From CAVDRM01 sp963611355 (GTDB lineage: Bacteria; Bacillota; Clostridia; Christensenellales; Aristaeellaceae), in the NCBI GenBank assembly GCA_963611355.1, contig CAVDRM010000022.1, forward strand, positions 1 to 38,128: DNA of 38,128 bases. Reading direction: 5' to 3'. The notes beneath the pieces are model-generated. The model searched no databases and was not told the DNA's origin. It saw nothing but the letters and a program-made list of their open reading frames with translations. A program made the translations under genes and the position numbers. Shown here one piece after another: positions 37,904 through 38,128 of the stretch (position 1 is its first letter; every line of letters starts with the position of its first letter).

Positions 37904-38096
37904 TTATTCCTCCAACTTATACACATCGCATCCATCACGCTTGCCGGAGAATACGAAGCCATGCTTCTTTGCAATATGCTCTGTAACTGCTTGTCTCGGA
38001 TCACATTCGATGATTGCGCCTTTTCTGAGTTTTCGAGACTCATCAATGAGCATCTTTGTAATACTATTCCCATCTTAAAACATATTCAAGATCCAT
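37904..38096 (-). pseudogene. Frameshifted small gene upstream of the GNAT gene
   Basis: An ATG at 38096, with GGGAGAAA just before it, reads MDLEYVLRWE and then stops. A second frame, shifted by one, begins around the same bases and continues as NSITKMLIDESRKLRKGAII, through a middle reading VTEHIAKKHGFVFSGKRDGC, to DVYKLEE and a TAA directly before the GNAT gene. Read together, they make a plausible 64-residue protein disrupted by a single-base change. The C-terminal part looks like the end of a GNAT-type domain, but this is not certain. The upstream 30 bases continue out of the window. Confidence 0.4.
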
Positions 38097-38128
38097 TTTC
38101 TCCCGGTGATGCTTTTGATGATGCTATT

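Noticed and set aside
1..38128. CRISPR arrays, tRNA or rRNA genes
   Set aside because: No regularly spaced repeats of 25-40 bases and no cloverleaf or rRNA-like sequence was recognised on reading; no Cas-like protein is present.

Overview
The window looks like a chromosomal segment of a moderately GC-rich, low-oxygen member of the Bacillota (Clostridia). Nearly every gene has a strong AGGAGG-type ribosome binding site. The families present (YesM/YesN two-component pair, DegV, HxlR, DhaS-like TetR, GntP, ETF-linked dehydrogenase, oleate hydratase, phage DUF1492) are typical of gut Clostridia. No outer-membrane or respiratory-chain genes were seen. The exact lineage is inference.

Left part (1-10.5 kb, minus strand): a glycerate 2-kinase and a GntP-type organic-acid permease, each with its own promoter. 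Next comes a carbohydrate ABC importer (binding protein and two permeases) flanked by a YesM-type sensor kinase on one side and a YesN/AraC-type response regulator on the other. Separate promoters and hairpins split this block into several transcripts. An 18-codon hydrophobic ORF with a near-ideal ribosome binding site lies between the kinase and gntP.

Centre (10.7-22.25 kb, plus strand): a divergent eleven-gene catabolic operon ending in a perfect terminator. It encodes a FucI-like sugar isomerase, class II aldolase, PfkB kinase, LacX-like aldose epimerase, DUF4867 protein, FAD-linked 2-hydroxyacid-type dehydrogenase, GlcF-like Fe-S protein, FGGY kinase, EtfB, EtfA and an IolB-like isomerase. 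Three direct repeats sit directly against its promoter. The likely logic is: sensor kinase senses a sugar, regulator activates importer and operon, sugar is isomerised, phosphorylated and split by the aldolase to DHAP plus an aldehyde, while an oxidised branch is served by the ETF-coupled dehydrogenase. The substrate cannot be named from sequence. The combination matches no pathway I recognise and is the best candidate here for an undescribed system.

Right-centre (22.3-34.1 kb): housekeeping and accessory genes. These are a protein of five 13-residue calcium-loop repeats, HxlR-DegV with a perfect operator palindrome, a frameshifted remnant, a TetR regulator, a radical SAM/SPASM protein, a secreted 5'-nucleotidase, S-adenosylmethionine synthetase, a lysophospholipid acyltransferase, a diacylglycerol-kinase-like lipid kinase, and an oleate hydratase with a TetR regulator.

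Right end (34.15-38.13 kb): decayed mobile DNA that appears more AT-rich. It holds a phage late-regulator module with tandem 10-bp repeats, an IS110 transposase tail fused into a lexA-like repressor that has lost its catalytic lysine region, a MerR regulator with a classic 19-bp-spacer promoter, a tandem GNAT acetyltransferase and a broken small gene at the edge.
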